Source: Pseudomonas sp. A-RE-19 | GTDB lineage: Bacteria > Pseudomonadota > Gammaproteobacteria > Pseudomonadales > Pseudomonadaceae | Assembly: GCF_019956555.1 (NCBI RefSeq) | Contig: NZ_JAHBDQ010000019.1 | Coordinates: forward strand, 1 to 64,000 | DNA: 64,000 bases | Direction of reading: 5' to 3' | Part shown: in pieces, positions 45,063 to 53,424 of the stretch | How the letters are laid out: each line of letters starts with the position of its first letter | Position numbering within the stretch: the first letter of the stretch is position 1 | Translations under genes and position numbers: made by a program | The notes under the pieces: generated by a model | What the model was told of the DNA's origin: nothing | The model's input: the letters and a program-made list of their open reading frames with translations, nothing else | Database searches by the model: none

Positions 45063-47309
45063 TTACCTGGTCATGTAGTCGTAGTTCTGAAACGTATCGG
45101 AATGGCTATAGCCATGCTTGCGAGCCTTGCGCAGATCAACCTGGTTAAGCACTACACCAAACACTGGCGCATGGCTCTGCTGCAATATCGCAAGGCATTT
45201 CTGCACTTGGCTGACAGGCGTGCTTTCGGCCTTTATCACGTAGATCACCGCGTCCGAGTGCTTGGCCAGCAACAGCGCGTCGCTGACCGCCTGCGCAGGC
45301 GGGGAGTCGATGATGATGCGTTGGTACCGCGACTTCAGCGCCTCAAGCAGCGGGGCCAGGCGCGGTGAGCTGAGCAGGTCCAGCGGTGGGGGCGAAAGCT
45401 TTCCGGCCGGCAGCATGTCGAGATTACCGACAGAGCGGATACAGTCTTCGAGCCGCGCAGTACCCGCCAGGACATTGGCCAACCCCGGGCTGTCTGCCGG
45501 AAAATCGAAGTTGAGCGAAAGGCTGGGTTTGCGCATGTCGGCGTCGATCAACAGGACACGCTCCAGCTTGGCGAGTGAGTAGGCCAGGTTGTTGGCGATT
45601 GTGCTTTTACCTTCATCGGCCATGGTCGAGGCAACGAGGACCACCCGAGCCGGCATTTCGCCGCTGTGCAACATCAACCAGGTACGCAAGTTGCGAATGG
45701 TCTCGCAAAAACGCGGATGGTCGTTGTCATCGAACAGTCGCGCCAGTTGCCGGCGGCTTTTCTTCGTGACCAGCGGCACCACGCTGAGCAGGGGCACGTT
45801 AAGCGCGTTTTCGACGGCTTCGTCGGTCTTGAAGGTTTTGTTCAGCGTTTCGGACAGTAATGCCAGCACGACGCCAAACAGCGCAGATACGACGGCGACG
45901 ATCGCCATGATCAGTTTTTTACGGGGTTTGCTCGGTTCCAAAGGAGCAATCGCGGGGTCAACAATGCGCGCTTTGGTGGAATCCATGTCTGAGGTGGCCG
46001 CAGTTTCCTTCAAGCGGGTGATGAAGGTTTCATACAGCGCGCGACTGCTGTCGACTTCACGCTGGTACTCACGCAGCTGGAATTCCTTGCGCGAGATCTC
46101 CTGTATCTGCGCCTTGTTGCTGTTGAATGATTTGCGCAGTGAACTTTCATTGGCCTGGGATAATTGGTATCCATGTTCAATGCCGGCCACCACCTGCTGA
46201 ACCTGCAGGCGCAGACTGTCGGTGGCCATGCGCAACTCGGCGCGAGCGGCGATAAGGGTCGGATGTTTTGGACCGTAGCGCCCCGACAGCTCTTCGACCT
46301 TGGCTTGGGCCTTGGCCTGTTGAGCCTGGAACTTCTGCACCAAAGGGTTACTCAAGACGGCGGGCACACTGGAGAGTTTGCTCAGGTCGCCATTGCTCAG
46401 GGCCTGTACCTGACGGTACTGGCTCTCGGCTTCTGCCAGGTTACGGCGGGCATCGATCATGCGATTGCCGGTCATTTCCAGTTCATTGGCGCTAATGGTG
46501 GCGACACCGTCGACATCGACCAGGCCTTGTGCTTCCCGGTAGGCCTGAAGCTTGTTTTCGGCAGTGCGCAGATTATTGCGCAACTCGATCAGGCGTGAGT
46601 TCATCCAGCTGGTGCTGGTCTGCGAGGACTTCAGGCTATTGTCGAGCTGGCTATCGATGAAGCCTTGGGCAATCGCATTGGCGGTCGCTGCAGCGAGGCC
46701 GGGGTCGGGTTGCTCCACCTCTATATTGATCAGTTGGCTCTTGCCGACGAATTTAACGTTGGTGCGCTGCATGAGGTTCTGTGTGACCTCATTGAAAATA
46801 TCGGTTTCAGAGGGCGTCTCCTGCACGGGTATCAAAAGGCCGAGTGCTGGCAGCCACTGGCCAGGATCAAGGCTTGCCAACCATTTTCGCGGCGTAAACC
46901 ATGGCTCCGGTTGCTGGCGTGGATCGGTCACCGGGTTAGTGGTGAGGTTCAGCTTTTTGACCGCGCGTTCGGCCAGATCCCGCGATTGCAGAAGCGCCAG
47001 TTGCGTCTGCAAGTAATCGACGGTACCGGAGCTCGAATCCGTGACTTGCTGGAAGGCCAACAGCGGTGGCGTTTTTTCTTTGATCAGCAGGGTGGTGCTG
47101 CCGATGTACTGCGAGGGAATGAACGACAGCGTGGTCATCGCCAGTGCACAGCCAAGCAGTGTCACCCAGCCGATTTTCCAACGAGCGCGCCAGATCACCC
47201 TCCAGTATTTGAGCAGGTCAATGGTGTCCTTTTCCTCGCTGTACAGCTGATGCTGAGACAGATGCGACTGGAGCGGACGTTCGACATAGATGCTTGGGCT
47301 ATTGTCCAT
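45063..47309 (-). CDS. Polysaccharide co-polymerase / tyrosine autokinase (Wzc-like)
   Basis: This 748-residue protein combines a Wzz chain-length domain and a cytoplasmic BY-kinase. Two membrane segments (about 40 and 455) frame a long coiled-coil-rich periplasmic region with a GNVR-type block (EFQLREYQREVDSSRALYE). The kinase has Walker A ADEGKST (about 565), Walker A' VLLIDADMRKP and Walker B IIIDSPPA. The C-terminal tail holds only three tyrosines (GYSHSDTFQNYDY), a modest cluster. It controls chain length and export with the adjacent export protein. No cognate tyrosine phosphatase gene is in the operon. Confidence 0.92.
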   Translation of the reverse strand: MDNSPSIYVERPLQSHLSQHQLYSEEKDTIDLLKYWRVIWRARWKIGWVTLLGCALAMTTLSFIPSQYIGSTTLLIKEKTPPLLAFQQVTDSSSGTVDYLQTQLALLQSRDLAERAVKKLNLTTNPVTDPRQQPEPWFTPRKWLASLDPGQWLPALGLLIPVQETPSETDIFNEVTQNLMQRTNVKFVGKSQLINIEVEQPDPGLAAATANAIAQGFIDSQLDNSLKSSQTSTSWMNSRLIELRNNLRTAENKLQAYREAQGLVDVDGVATISANELEMTGNRMIDARRNLAEAESQYRQVQALSNGDLSKLSSVPAVLSNPLVQKFQAQQAKAQAKVEELSGRYGPKHPTLIAARAELRMATDSLRLQVQQVVAGIEHGYQLSQANESSLRKSFNSNKAQIQEISRKEFQLREYQREVDSSRALYETFITRLKETAATSDMDSTKARIVDPAIAPLEPSKPRKKLIMAIVAVVSALFGVVLALLSETLNKTFKTDEAVENALNVPLLSVVPLVTKKSRRQLARLFDDNDHPRFCETIRNLRTWLMLHSGEMPARVVLVASTMADEGKSTIANNLAYSLAKLERVLLIDADMRKPSLSLNFDFPADSPGLANVLAGTARLEDCIRSVGNLDMLPAGKLSPPPLDLLSSPRLAPLLEALKSRYQRIIIDSPPAQAVSDALLLAKHSDAVIYVIKAESTPVSQVQKCLAILQQSHAPVFGVVLNQVDLRKARKHGYSHSDTFQNYDYMTR

Positions 47310-47311
47310 GA

Positions 47312-47845
47312 TTAGAAAAAGCCTTGTGCAATGGATATGGTGTCACCGGGGGCGATGGCGGTGCTGCGCGTGACCGTGTCGGTCAGTGGTGGCGAGCCAT
47401 CACCGCGCACGATGGTCACCCGCTTGATCGAAGCGCGCTCGGTCAGGCCACCGCCCAGGGCGATGGCTTTCTCCAGTGTCAGCCCGGGCTCGAATGGATA
47501 GCTGCCGGGTTTCTGCACCTCTCCATTGATGTAGAACGAGCGATAGGTAATCAGGTTGAGGCTGACCTTGGGGTCGACCAGGTAACCTTGTTTGAGTCCA
47601 TCGACGATGATCTTTTCCACCTGATTGGGGGTGAGCCCCTTGGCGGCAATCTCACCCAGAAATGGATAGGAAAACATTCCGGCATCGTTGAGACGGATTT
47701 TCTCGAAGCTCAGATCCCGCTCACCGAATACGGTGATACGCAATACATCGCCGGCCGCCAGTTTGTACTGGGCGCCGGTGTCTGCTGCAAAAGTCGCGGG
47801 CAACAGCCACGGCACGAACAACAAGCCAAGCATTCGCGAGTTCAT
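47312..47845 (-). CDS. Short polysaccharide export protein (OPX) without lipobox
   Basis: This 177-residue protein has the signal peptide SRMLGLLFVPWLLPATFA, a polysaccharide-export (PES) domain (YKLAAGDVLRITVFGERDLS ... MFSYPFLGEI) and one SLBB-type domain (YINGEVQKPGSYPFEPGLTLEKAIALGGGL in two blocks). There is no lipobox cysteine and no C-terminal helix to cross the outer membrane, unlike Wza (about 380 residues). Such short OPX proteins are paired with a separate outer-membrane barrel, here the gene 12 bp upstream. An AGAGG site precedes the ATG. Confidence 0.9.
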   Translation of the reverse strand: MNSRMLGLLFVPWLLPATFAADTGAQYKLAAGDVLRITVFGERDLSFEKIRLNDAGMFSYPFLGEIAAKGLTPNQVEKIIVDGLKQGYLVDPKVSLNLITYRSFYINGEVQKPGSYPFEPGLTLEKAIALGGGLTERASIKRVTIVRGDGSPPLTDTVTRSTAIAPGDTISIAQGFF

Positions 47846-47857
47846 GGGGAAAACCTC

Positions 47858-49018
47858 TTAGAGACTTACGTTGAAGCTGAGCAAGAAGATGTTGCGTTCA
47901 AAACTATGATTGTCGGCATCGGAGTTGTCGTTGCGGTAGCGATAGCCCAAACCGATATCCAGCCAGCGGCGCATCGCGTATTCCACGGCGAGGTTGTATT
48001 CATGAAGGTTGTCGGTGCGGCTCTGGCCCTCGTACTCATAGCGGGACAACCCTGCTTCAGCCACCGTGGTGATGCGTTCTGTCCAGCCATGACGCCAGCC
48101 GAACAGGGCAGAGCTGGTCTTTACCGCGTCAGCCCCATCGTCGCCTTCGGCCACGGCCTGGTGGGCAACAAATGAAAAGGTGGAGTAGGTTCGTGGTTTC
48201 CATCGCAGATCCACTTGCCAGGTCGGGTTATTGAGGTCTTTGACACTGCTGTCATCGAAGTTCTTGCGCTCATAACCCACGCGGACTTTGCCGCTGGTGC
48301 GGGCGGTGAAATCCCATTCGGCACCGGCAAGAACCGCATCGGATGTGCTATTGAGGCGACTGTCCGATAGCAGGTAGTCGAAGACAGTGTGGTCGTACTC
48401 CAGCAGGCCACGGGTGTTGCTGCCTATGCGGTGGTACCAGGTGGTGGTCAGGCCGGTGGTATTGCGCTCTTTGTCGTCATTGATGCCGTCGGCATTGTCG
48501 TAGCGAAGTTGAGCGTAACTTGCGCCCAGATCGATCTGATTGTCAGCGCTCCTGGCGCCAAAGGTATAGAGGCCATTGACGCGGTTAGTGCGAATCTTGT
48601 CATTGATGCCTTCGACCGCGGTCGACGTCGTACGCTCATATTTACGCGATTCCGCTTCAAGTTTCAGTCGATGGCGGTCAGTGAATTCCATGATGCTGTT
48701 GAGGCGCACACGCTGTGCGGTATTCGAGGCATCCGAATGGTCATGATAAATGTTCCGGGTAGGCTGCCAGATAAGTCGGGTAGCACTGTTGCGGTCTTCA
48801 GCCTTGAGCTCGAAAGAGGGCGCCAATCGGGTCACCATGGAAGACTGTCGCCCCCGCTCCAGTTCCCGGAAATTGTCATCATAACTTTCTGAAAACAGCA
48901 GCGTGGGCGTGAAGTCAAATCCATAGACCTTAATGGGTTGAGGATCGAGACCCCAGGCCGTTCCGGGAGATAAATAGATCATGATCAGTGCGAAAGGGCC
49001 GTGGGTCTTAAGGGTCAT
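47858..49018 (-). CDS. Outer-membrane beta-barrel protein of EPS export
   Basis: This 386-residue protein has the signal peptide LIMIYLSPGTAWG and a chain of alternating beta-strands (LLEYDHTVFDYLL, KVRVGYERKNF, DIGLGYRYRND) ending in a terminal NIFLLSFNVSL. It belongs to the large-barrel family found next to short OPX genes (BBP2-like; compare VpsM of Vibrio cholerae or EpsL-type). It probably forms the outer-membrane pore for the polymer. It is the first structural gene of the EPS operon; an AGGAG site lies upstream of the ATG and an ops-like element in its leader. Confidence 0.82.
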   Translation of the reverse strand: MTLKTHGPFALIMIYLSPGTAWGLDPQPIKVYGFDFTPTLLFSESYDDNFRELERGRQSSMVTRLAPSFELKAEDRNSATRLIWQPTRNIYHDHSDASNTAQRVRLNSIMEFTDRHRLKLEAESRKYERTTSTAVEGINDKIRTNRVNGLYTFGARSADNQIDLGASYAQLRYDNADGINDDKERNTTGLTTTWYHRIGSNTRGLLEYDHTVFDYLLSDSRLNSTSDAVLAGAEWDFTARTSGKVRVGYERKNFDDSSVKDLNNPTWQVDLRWKPRTYSTFSFVAHQAVAEGDDGADAVKTSSALFGWRHGWTERITTVAEAGLSRYEYEGQSRTDNLHEYNLAVEYAMRRWLDIGLGYRYRNDNSDADNHSFERNIFLLSFNVSL

Positions 49019-49082
49019 ATCATTGCTCCTGGGGATGAACCCGATGACTATAGACCGGAAAAAACAGGGGTGAATGTGATCG

Positions 49083-49095
49083 GCACGCTGCCAGG
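49083..49095 (-). promoter_or_regulatory. ops-like element in the EPS operon leader
   Basis: On the minus strand this reads CCTGGCAGCGTGC, close to the RfaH recruitment element (GGCGGTAGCGTGC), matching 9 of the last 11 positions. It lies about 65 nt upstream of the first structural gene and downstream of an RfaH-like gene on the same strand, as expected for an RfaH-controlled operon. The rest of the interval 49019-49265 is AT-rich with no ORF. Confidence 0.45.
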
Positions 49096-49265
49096 TGAAA
49101 TCAAAAATGGCTTCATGAAAGAGGCTGCTAAGTTGATTGATTAACTTGTCCAGGAGTGACGAATTAAAGAGGCATTAATGTCAGGCTTGGAATGCAGTGC
49201 CAGGCTTAATGAGCTCAGGGTTAATCATGTTGCTTGTTGAATGCGCTGCTGCAGATAATGTGTCG

Positions 49266-49793
49266 CTAAACTTTAAGTTGAGGTTGTGATCGTTCAATGT
49301 CAGTTAGCGGGACGCGAACATGCTGCTCTCTATTCAGAAAGTGAAGCAGTATCATGACTCGCTCGTCACCCAACATGCTCAGGAAAATACCTTCGAGTGT
49401 CGACAGTGGTCCTTTGGTTATTTGCAGTGTTTCGCCGGGTTTGAATAATTGGGATTCAGACATTGCTGATAACTTTAAACACCGGGTACGCAGATGCTCG
49501 ATGACATCGTCAGGAACCATCGCCGGGCCATGATTGAAATCGACGATGCGGCTGACACCACGGGTAGAACGCAAAGGCGCCCACTTGTCGTCACGACTCA
49601 GCTGAATGAAAAGGTACCCCGGAAAGAGGGATTCAAGGGTTTTATGGGGTTTGCCATGAATCAGGCGCTGGCTGATGATTTGCGGGCAAAAAATGACATA
49701 GTTTTGTCGCAATAAATTGACTTGTGCCCGTTCGTCCTGACGCGGCTTGCATTGCAAAAGATACCAATTAGAACCTTGGGTACTCGTCAGCAT
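49266..49793 (-). CDS. RfaH/NusG-like transcription antiterminator
   Basis: This 175-residue NusG paralogue has the NGN-domain opening NWYLLQCKPRQDERAQVNL, the SLFPGYLFIQL core and a C-terminal KOW-like region (FKPGETLQITKGPLSTLEGIFL). It lacks the acidic N-terminal extras of NusG and resembles RfaH in length (E. coli 162). RfaH-type factors ride RNA polymerase through long polysaccharide operons after loading at an ops sequence. Located 247 bp upstream of the EPS operon on the same strand, it is the likely operon-specific elongation factor. Confidence 0.88.
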   Translation of the reverse strand: MLTSTQGSNWYLLQCKPRQDERAQVNLLRQNYVIFCPQIISQRLIHGKPHKTLESLFPGYLFIQLSRDDKWAPLRSTRGVSRIVDFNHGPAMVPDDVIEHLRTRCLKLSAMSESQLFKPGETLQITKGPLSTLEGIFLSMLGDERVMILLHFLNREQHVRVPLTDIERSQPQLKV

Positions 49794-50525
49794 TCTGGCA
49801 AGCTCCGTAACATTGGTTTACGCATGCCTGTTCGTGCATCAGGGATGCCATTACGCTTTCGGCGAAGGCTATTGAGGTGTCGCGAAAGTGTTAAGTTTCT
49901 AAAACGGTGTATCAATTATGAAGCAGGTAAGATGCGAATAACGGCAAGAGCGAAAGTTTGGTCAATAATTTGGCGTTCTCATTGGGGCGCATCTAGGGTT
50001 CTATTCGCTTTACAGCTTTGTAATCAGAACTCTTAATGAAAAATGTAAGCATGACTTAACGCTATAAGTGATATCGCCTTCGGTGAGAGGCGGGGATGCT
50101 CTTTATGATGGCCAAAGCTACCGCATGGTCCGAACCTTCGGCCCTTTAAAAACAAGTACTTTCGATCATGCCCTTAAAAGCAGGCGGCAACAGGAATCTG
50201 CTAAGTCAACTTCCGTCGAATAGACGTCGACCCTGTTAGGTATTGATCACTCAAGGCGGCCTGTCAAATGTCACTAGTCAAAAATATAGCCTTCTGTCCA
50301 ATAATCTATTCAAAAGCGTCAACTATTTGTTTTGAAAGGGGTTTTTATTGTTGGTGTGCAAGGATGGTTTGGTAAGAAGGCGCTGAAACAGGGAGCGCTG
50401 CGCTGATGAAACGCCCAGGCGGCTGGAATGCGCCGGTGATTGCTCAGCGGCGCTTGTTGAATACAGATTCGAAAGAGTGTCAAAAAACCGATAAAGGCCA
50501 CACAGGAGTTGTTGCGCAGCTTTTC
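49794..50525. other. Gene-free AT-richer boundary region
   Basis: No ORF here has a ribosome site plus coding character; the 60-65-codon frames at 50319-50603 are unconvincing. The stretch is visibly richer in A and T than either flank and contains poly-T and poly-A runs (for example ttgttttgaaaggggttttta near 50326). It should hold the promoter of the RfaH-like gene (minus) and the end of the ebo-linked operon. I see no tRNA, transposase or direct-repeat scar. Confidence 0.6.
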
Positions 50526-51581
50526 TTAGAGCTGCACCCGCCGCAGTCGGCCGCTCAACGGAGCGACCCTGTTATCTGGTGTGGGCAGTGGCCGGTCGGT
50601 TAATCCCATGCCTTCGCTCACCAGTACCGCATCCTGCACCAGGCACAGGTTGGAAGGCGTATCCAGACCGCGGGCGAGCACGGCGACCTCGGCGGTTTGC
50701 AGATTGCAACTGAGCAGTCGACCGGTGAAACGGGTAAAGCCGCCATGGAGGGGTTCGCCGTTCCAGTCCGGCGGCAAGGGTTGCTGCAGGCGGTCGCAGA
50801 GTTCCAGGACCAGCACGTTGCCCTTCGGACACAGTGCCAGTCCGGTGGGCAGTTGCAGGCCGCGAATCAGGAGCTCGATCTGCCCGCTGGCGGGCCAGAC
50901 CCGAATCACCTGGCCTGCCTTGTCGGCAAAATTGATGCCCTTGCGCGCAGGGTCGCCCTGCAGCTCTCCGGAGAACAGGCTGATCAGCACGGCGTCGGTC
51001 GCCGGTTCGTACACCAGGGTCACGGGAACGGCTTCCTGGCCTTGATCCAGTTCGGGCAACTGGACCAGCACGCGCTCGTCCTGTCCGCTGATGAACTCCA
51101 CCAGCTGATTGGTATCGGGTTTGACCGCCAGCCAACTGCGGCGAGTCGGGTGGTAACACAGCGCATTCAGATTGCCACGGCTGTGAAACACCGGCTCGGG
51201 CGGGGTGTATTGCAGGTCCAGCAGTTTGGAACCCTCGACATAATCGGTCTGGCTGACCAGGCAGCGCCCGTCACCGCAGGCGATGTCCGAAAGCCCCATG
51301 ATTTCATCGCGCAGCATACGGGCCTGCATGTTCATGGCGCGAAAACCTTGCGCCAGTATTTCGCGGGGCAGATAGGCGCCGGGTCTGTGTGGATCCGGTC
51401 GCAGTCGACTGATACGGCCGCTGAAGGTCTGGTCCGGCCGGCCGGAGCCGGCTTCGGCCAGCAGCAGGCTGCCATCGGCCTGCACACAAAGGCCCCGAGG
51501 GTTCAGCAGGCCTTCAGCGATGATAGTACTCGGGCGCAACGTTTCAGTCGGTTGCGCCGGGATGTGAATGGGAACGGGCAT
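50526..51581 (-). CDS. ScyD/ScyE-like beta-propeller (NHL-type) protein
   Basis: This is a 351-residue protein built of repeated blade-like segments. The opening AEGLLNPRGLCVQADGSLLL-AEAGSG and later IRGLQLPTGLALCPKGNVLV and ARGLDTPSNLCLVQDAVLV each follow the 'GL-x-P-x-G/N-L' pattern of NHL/SMP-30-type propellers and of the ScyD/ScyE family from scytonemin clusters. There is no signal peptide. I choose the ATG at 51581 with GGAGAGAG upstream. It is the last gene of the ebo-linked operon, 31 bp after the 602-residue unknown. Catalytic function is not established. Confidence 0.7.
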   Translation of the reverse strand: MPVPIHIPAQPTETLRPSTIIAEGLLNPRGLCVQADGSLLLAEAGSGRPDQTFSGRISRLRPDPHRPGAYLPREILAQGFRAMNMQARMLRDEIMGLSDIACGDGRCLVSQTDYVEGSKLLDLQYTPPEPVFHSRGNLNALCYHPTRRSWLAVKPDTNQLVEFISGQDERVLVQLPELDQGQEAVPVTLVYEPATDAVLISLFSGELQGDPARKGINFADKAGQVIRVWPASGQIELLIRGLQLPTGLALCPKGNVLVLELCDRLQQPLPPDWNGEPLHGGFTRFTGRLLSCNLQTAEVAVLARGLDTPSNLCLVQDAVLVSEGMGLTDRPLPTPDNRVAPLSGRLRRVQL

Positions 51582-51612
51582 AAGGGCTCTCTCCATGAAT
51601 AAGGGGGCACGA

Positions 51613-53421
51613 CTACTGCGGCGGCTGCCACGGTTCACCGGTGAGATAGGCCCGGAGCAGCGCCCGCTGGCAGGGCGACATCGAGCGCACCACCGGCATG
51701 AACAGGGTGGTGCCTTTGTAGGCGTCCGAGGTTCGGGCGAGGATGGGGTTTTTGGCGCCCATGACCGCGTCGGGTTGATTGAGCGGGATGTAGCGTGACA
51801 TGGCGGGGAAGGCCAGGTAGTGAAAACGCAAGACGTTCGGGTACATCAGCTCCCAGGTGATGGTGGTGCCCGCGGGGATGCCGAAGTCGGTCTGTGCGTA
51901 TTTGCGAAAGCTGGTGAAGTAGCCACCGCTTTTAAAGCCGTTGATCGCGTAGGTCAGGGCGACAAAGCCCGCCTGGGCGGCAGTACCCGGTTTGACGGTG
52001 ACAGGGAAACTGACTGCGAGCTGGCCGGGTTCTACGGTCAGCGAGGCCGGAAACTCGAGGAAATTCCAGTACTGCGGATTTTTGTATACCGCAGGTGGAC
52101 TGGCTTTCAGGTCGATTTCGGTGGCTTTGGGGACCGGGCCGCCCAGACACCTCACCTGCAGGGTGATCGACAGGCCATTGGGGTAGTCCTCCAGATAAAC
52201 GTTGCGCTGATCGGCATACACCCGATAAGTCGATTCGATTGCGTTTAGCGTGGTTTCGGCAACTTCGTCGGGTGCGGTGATGGCCAACTCGTTGGTCCGC
52301 GCCGCTTCCTGTTGGCTAGTACTCAGGGGCAGGTCGACGATGCCACCATACACGTAGTAGTTGAATAACGGACTCGTTGTCGGGTCGAGGGTGGTCAGGG
52401 TGGTTGTGCCTGCAGAGATAGTGACGAGACCGTAATCCGCGTTGGGCCCGATGGGGCTGGTGATGTCGTCTCTGACGGCCCTGAAGGTTTGCTTCGGGAT
52501 GACGTTCACCATGTCGATGCTCAGGATGCCGCTGTCGCCCAGATCGGCATAGCCAGTGCTCTTGGTGCTCTGGTTGACCAGCTGCCGGCCCGGCTGACAG
52601 TTCTTCGGTTCGTCCGCGAAGGCCGGAGCCAGTGTACCGATGACCCGGCCGATGCTCGGGTTGGGGGTGTATCGGCCGGCGGCGTAATCGGCATCCAGTT
52701 GCTCGGTGGTCATCGTGGGGCACATCTCGAACATGACAAAGCGCAGGACAATGCCTGTCGCACCCGGCGCCTGGATGATCGATCGCAGGCCACTGCTGTT
52801 CTCGTTCCAGCTGACGATGCTGCTCAGGGGAAAGGTCAACTGAAACGTGCCGCTGAGGCGGAAAGAACCCGGCGCATCCATCTCCTCTGGCTCCAACACC
52901 CGCATTTTGACATCCAGGCTGCTGCAGACCGTGTTCGCGCGAATCAGCAATTGGATGTCGCTGTTACCGCCAATTTGCAGACCGCCAACGAATATCTGGG
53001 TGGTGTTTGTGGCGGTGGGGTCCAGGTCCACCATCATCGGGCCGGAAACGGGCCCCTGTCCGGTCACCGGGTCCACCGAACCGAGCAGATAGACCGGCTG
53101 GCCCACCATATCGCCGGTGGTGTTGATGCTGCCCGGACTACCCTGCGAACTGATCAAGGCGTTCTGCATGTCGACGACATGCTGCCCGTAGTGATTCCAG
53201 CCGCCAGCGGTGTAGTAGTCGCCGTCGGGCGCGTTGATCATGTTGTTCAACTGGTCGTCGGTGTAAGACTGGGCACTCGGTGCCAGGGTCGAGGTGGTCA
53301 GGTCGAAGAGCGGCCATTTCTCATTGCCGTCGTAAGGGATGGTAGGGGAGTTGTTCGGCAGGCTGACGTCCGTGCGGATGCCGCCCCAGAAATTCAGCCG
53401 TGGTCCATTGAGAATGCTCAT
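51613..53421 (-). CDS. Large unknown protein, paralogue A of the ebo-linked pair
   Basis: This 602-residue protein of no recognised family has no signal peptide or membrane segment and is rich in Thr, Ser, Asn and Pro with many short beta-like stretches. Its ends resemble those of the 796-residue protein at 55740-58130: N-terminal MSILNGPRLNFWG versus MSVLNFPRIYLNG, and C-terminal AMSRYIPLN / VVRSMSPCQRALL versus IMSKFMPLN / ITRDMSQSRRAVL. A TITWELMYP block also has a counterpart. It starts 3 bp after the c-type haem protein gene, so co-translation is likely. The role is unknown; a partner of the haem protein is an inference from the alternating order. Confidence 0.8.
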   Translation of the reverse strand: MSILNGPRLNFWGGIRTDVSLPNNSPTIPYDGNEKWPLFDLTTSTLAPSAQSYTDDQLNNMINAPDGDYYTAGGWNHYGQHVVDMQNALISSQGSPGSINTTGDMVGQPVYLLGSVDPVTGQGPVSGPMMVDLDPTATNTTQIFVGGLQIGGNSDIQLLIRANTVCSSLDVKMRVLEPEEMDAPGSFRLSGTFQLTFPLSSIVSWNENSSGLRSIIQAPGATGIVLRFVMFEMCPTMTTEQLDADYAAGRYTPNPSIGRVIGTLAPAFADEPKNCQPGRQLVNQSTKSTGYADLGDSGILSIDMVNVIPKQTFRAVRDDITSPIGPNADYGLVTISAGTTTLTTLDPTTSPLFNYYVYGGIVDLPLSTSQQEAARTNELAITAPDEVAETTLNAIESTYRVYADQRNVYLEDYPNGLSITLQVRCLGGPVPKATEIDLKASPPAVYKNPQYWNFLEFPASLTVEPGQLAVSFPVTVKPGTAAQAGFVALTYAINGFKSGGYFTSFRKYAQTDFGIPAGTTITWELMYPNVLRFHYLAFPAMSRYIPLNQPDAVMGAKNPILARTSDAYKGTTLFMPVVRSMSPCQRALLRAYLTGEPWQPPQ

Positions 53422-53424
53422 GAT

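Noticed and set aside
43531-49018. Alginate, Psl, Pel or cellulose cluster
   Set aside because: None of the diagnostic synthases of these systems is present; gene content is a generic Wzx/Wzy pathway.
50319-50603. Two 60-65-codon ORFs in the AT-rich gap
   Set aside because: No ribosome site, no domain, and one runs into the 3' end of the propeller gene.
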